DNA of 6,458 bases. It comes from an uncultured Clostridia bacterium. GTDB taxonomy: Bacteria > Bacillota > Clostridia > TANB77 > CAG-508. How positions within the stretch are numbered: the stretch's first letter is position 1; each line of letters starts with the position of its first letter. The notes below the pieces were generated by a model, which saw only the letters and a program-made list of their open reading frames with translations, made no database searches and was not told where the DNA came from. Positions 6,239-6,458 of the stretch are shown here, one piece after another. The position numbers were made by a program, and so were the translations under genes. The DNA lies in assembly GCA_934167735.1 (NCBI GenBank), contig CAKPLV010000052.1, positions 1-6,458 on the forward strand, read 5' to 3'.

Positions 6239-6458
6239 CTAAAACATTATTAAATTACCATTGCTTTTTAACCATTTATCTATTTCACTATAATTTGGAA
6301 TATATTTTTCAACTAATGTGTAAAATTGTTTACTATGATTTTTGTATACTAAATGGCAAAATTCATGCACTATTATTGCATCAACAACATTTTCTGGTAA
6401 CATTATTAGTCTTGATGAAAAATATAAATTTCTTTTATTAGGCATACAACTTCCATAT
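6239..6458 (-). CDS. YgjP/SprT-like zinc metallopeptidase, C-terminal part only
   Basis: This is the C-terminal 73 residues of a protein whose 5' end lies beyond the right edge. The frame is open to base 6458 and the first readable residues are YGSC, equivalent to the WGSC box of the family. The Met at 6445 is therefore internal and not the start. The zinc site is HEFCH (coded at 6367-6353), matching the HExxH metallopeptidase motif, with the NHSKQF His as the likely third ligand. The end, EKYIPNYSEIDKWLKS, also fits the YgjP (DUF45/PF01863) family. Family members are usually about 230-240 residues, so some two thirds are missing here. The physiological substrate is unknown. The gene ends in TAG 11 nt before the Rsm22 gene, whose ribosome-binding site lies in that gap. 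Confidence 0.9.
   Translation of the reverse strand, partial: YGSCMPNKRNLYFSSRLIMLPENVVDAIIVHEFCHLVYKNHSKQFYTLVEKYIPNYSEIDKWLKSNGNLIMF

Noticed and set aside
6443..6445. ATG at 6445 as the start of a short 68-residue protein
   Set aside because: The frame is open upstream to the window edge and encodes the conserved YGSC box just before this Met, so the gene continues outside the window.

Overview
The window is very AT-rich and reads like a Clostridia-type Firmicute chromosome, probably a gut commensal. The grounds are strong purine-rich Shine-Dalgarno sites, short intergenic gaps, a YqeY/Rsm22/YgjP housekeeping set, and a pilin-like leader of the 'KGITLIALVV...' type common in gut Clostridia. 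The standard bacterial code applies: Trp is TGG, and TGA is used as a stop for two genes. Every real gene I can support lies on the minus strand, so the biological order runs from the right edge to the left.

Right part (6458 to 4779): the C-terminal end of a YgjP/SprT-like zinc metallopeptidase, then an Rsm22 (METTL17-type) ribosome-assembly protein with a SAM fold and four candidate Fe-S cysteines, then a GatB/YqeY-domain protein with its own likely sigma-A promoter. These are housekeeping genes linked to ribosome and translation.

Middle (4778 to 4424): the only gap over 300 bases. It holds a structured RNA of about 210 nt that I identify as 6S RNA (ssrS), with a good extended -10 promoter and a closing stem followed by eight U residues. 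The next gene's ribosome-binding site starts only a few bases after that U-run, so the downstream operon has no visible promoter of its own and may depend on 6S read-through.

Left part (4423 to 1): a tight three-gene surface operon. It encodes a polytopic YfhO/PTPS-related membrane protein (a GT-C-like glycosyltransferase candidate), a protein made of two fused family-2 glycosyltransferase domains, and a large protein with a prepilin-like N-terminus and BspA-type leucine-rich repeats that runs off the left edge. The first two overlap by 50 nt; the third starts 23 nt after the second. A reasonable inference is that the two glycosyltransferase-like proteins build a glycan for the cell surface or for the LRR protein itself. 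The LRR gene is visibly richer in G+C than its neighbours.

The most noteworthy points are the 6S RNA acting as the apparent leader of a surface operon, the pilin/LRR fusion with alanine where pilins usually have Glu5, and the start of the double glycosyltransferase gene, where the strongest Shine-Dalgarno contains the GTG and is ideally spaced for an in-frame ATC. No wholly new system is demonstrated.
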